DNA from: Hexactinellida sp. DTS-2022 | Lineage: Eukaryota; Porifera; Hexactinellida | Length of the DNA stretch: 64,000 nt | Direction: 5' to 3' | Assembly: GCA_028753945.1 (NCBI GenBank) | Contig: JAPNXP010000005.1 | Span: 1,426,001-1,490,000 of the forward strand | In this document: piece by piece, positions 63,735-64,000 of the stretch | How positions within the stretch are numbered: position 1 is the stretch's first letter | Layout of the letters: every line of letters begins with the position of its first letter | Made by a program: the position numbers and the translations under genes | Notes under the pieces: model-generated | The model's input: only the letters and a program-made list of their open reading frames with translations | The model's database searches: none | What the model was told of the DNA's origin: nothing

Positions 63735-64000
63735 TTTTCGGACAAATGACAATAATCCAAAAATACGATTCGGACAAAATGACAATATTCCAAGTTACGA
63801 TTCGGACAAATGACAATATTCCAAATTACGATTCGGACAAATGACATTATTCCAAAATACGATTCGGACAAATGACAATATTTCAAGTTACGATTCGGAC
63901 AAGTGACAATATTCCAAAATACGATTCGGGCAAATGACAATATTCCAAATTACGATTCGGACAAACGCCAGTTAACGCTTTTCGGACAAATGACAACTTA
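63735..64000. repeat. Right terminal array of the MULE, 31-bp unit
   Basis: TTCGGACAAATGACAATATT plus CCAAAATACGA units, about eight, in inverse orientation to the left array. The last units (GCCAGTTAACGCTTTTCGGA) pair with 61540-61565. Confidence 0.9.

Larger units (their letters stand above)
61525..64000 (-). mobile_element. MULE with RING-tailed transposase, copy 2 (runs off the right edge)
   Basis: The left terminal array (61525-62090) and right terminal array (63735-64000) are inverted repeats of each other. The outermost matching words, TTAGTTGTCATTTATCCGAA at left and its inverse TTCGGACAAATGACAACTTA at the window end, show that the window stops within about 25 bp of the right terminus. 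One transposase gene on the minus strand lies between. Confidence 0.85.

Noticed and set aside
63500..63940. 146-codon minus-strand frame
   Set aside because: Reads through 31-bp terminal repeats and a MITE; the peptide is periodic (CPNR...YCHLSES-type) and has no family.

Overview
Animal (holozoan) nuclear DNA, AT-rich and packed with transposons. Three conserved host genes are readable, all on the minus strand, and all of them point to a metazoan. They are misato (MSTO1 family), split over exons at 22804-23134, 5025-5285 and 1649-2442; an NCK-type SH3-SH3-SH3-SH2 adaptor in one uninterrupted frame at 39265-40260; and the last exon of a BPNT1-like Mg2+-dependent phosphatase at 55483-55811. 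The host exons look clearly richer in G+C than their surroundings. The species cannot be named from the sequence; a marine invertebrate is a guess. There is no prokaryotic operon, CRISPR array, rRNA gene, or tRNA gene that I can recognise. || Layout. 1-23.1 kb is the misato locus: a small intron (2443-5024) and a 17.5-kb intron (5286-22803), both filled with mobile DNA. The large intron holds a decayed Ty3/gypsy element (5481-9322), a P-type THAP transposon (9693-12240) inside a mariner-like MITE, a 1.9-kb near-palindrome (14621-16516), and a FLYWCH MULE with a perfect 9-bp target duplication (16901-19213). 23.1-39 kb is a repeat graveyard: a second gypsy fragment, a TTF/DUF4371 hAT remnant, and many short inverted-repeat elements (MITEs). 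39-41.5 kb is the NCK gene, with a four-deep nest of hAT-type MITEs starting about 105 bp upstream of its ATG. 43.8-48.9 kb is a larger copy of the P-type transposon, with a visible intron in its THAP domain. 49.3-52.2 kb is a second FLYWCH MULE. 55.5-55.8 kb is the phosphatase exon. 56.9-59.8 kb and 61.5-64.0 kb hold two related MULEs whose transposases end in a RING finger. || What ties it together. Most non-genic DNA can be assigned to DNA transposons by terminal inverted repeats plus target-site duplications (TSDs) read directly from the sequence: 8 bp for hAT-like MITEs (about fifteen cases), TA for mariner/pogo-like MITEs, 7 bp for the two P-type elements, and 9 bp for the MULE. All autonomous-class elements here are broken by stops, frameshifts, internal deletions or lost catalytic residues. 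The MITEs were therefore presumably mobilised from elsewhere in the genome. || Limits. Boundaries were read by eye. Splice sites are supported by phase and by alignment to remembered family features, not by transcripts. Short exons of host genes could be missed.
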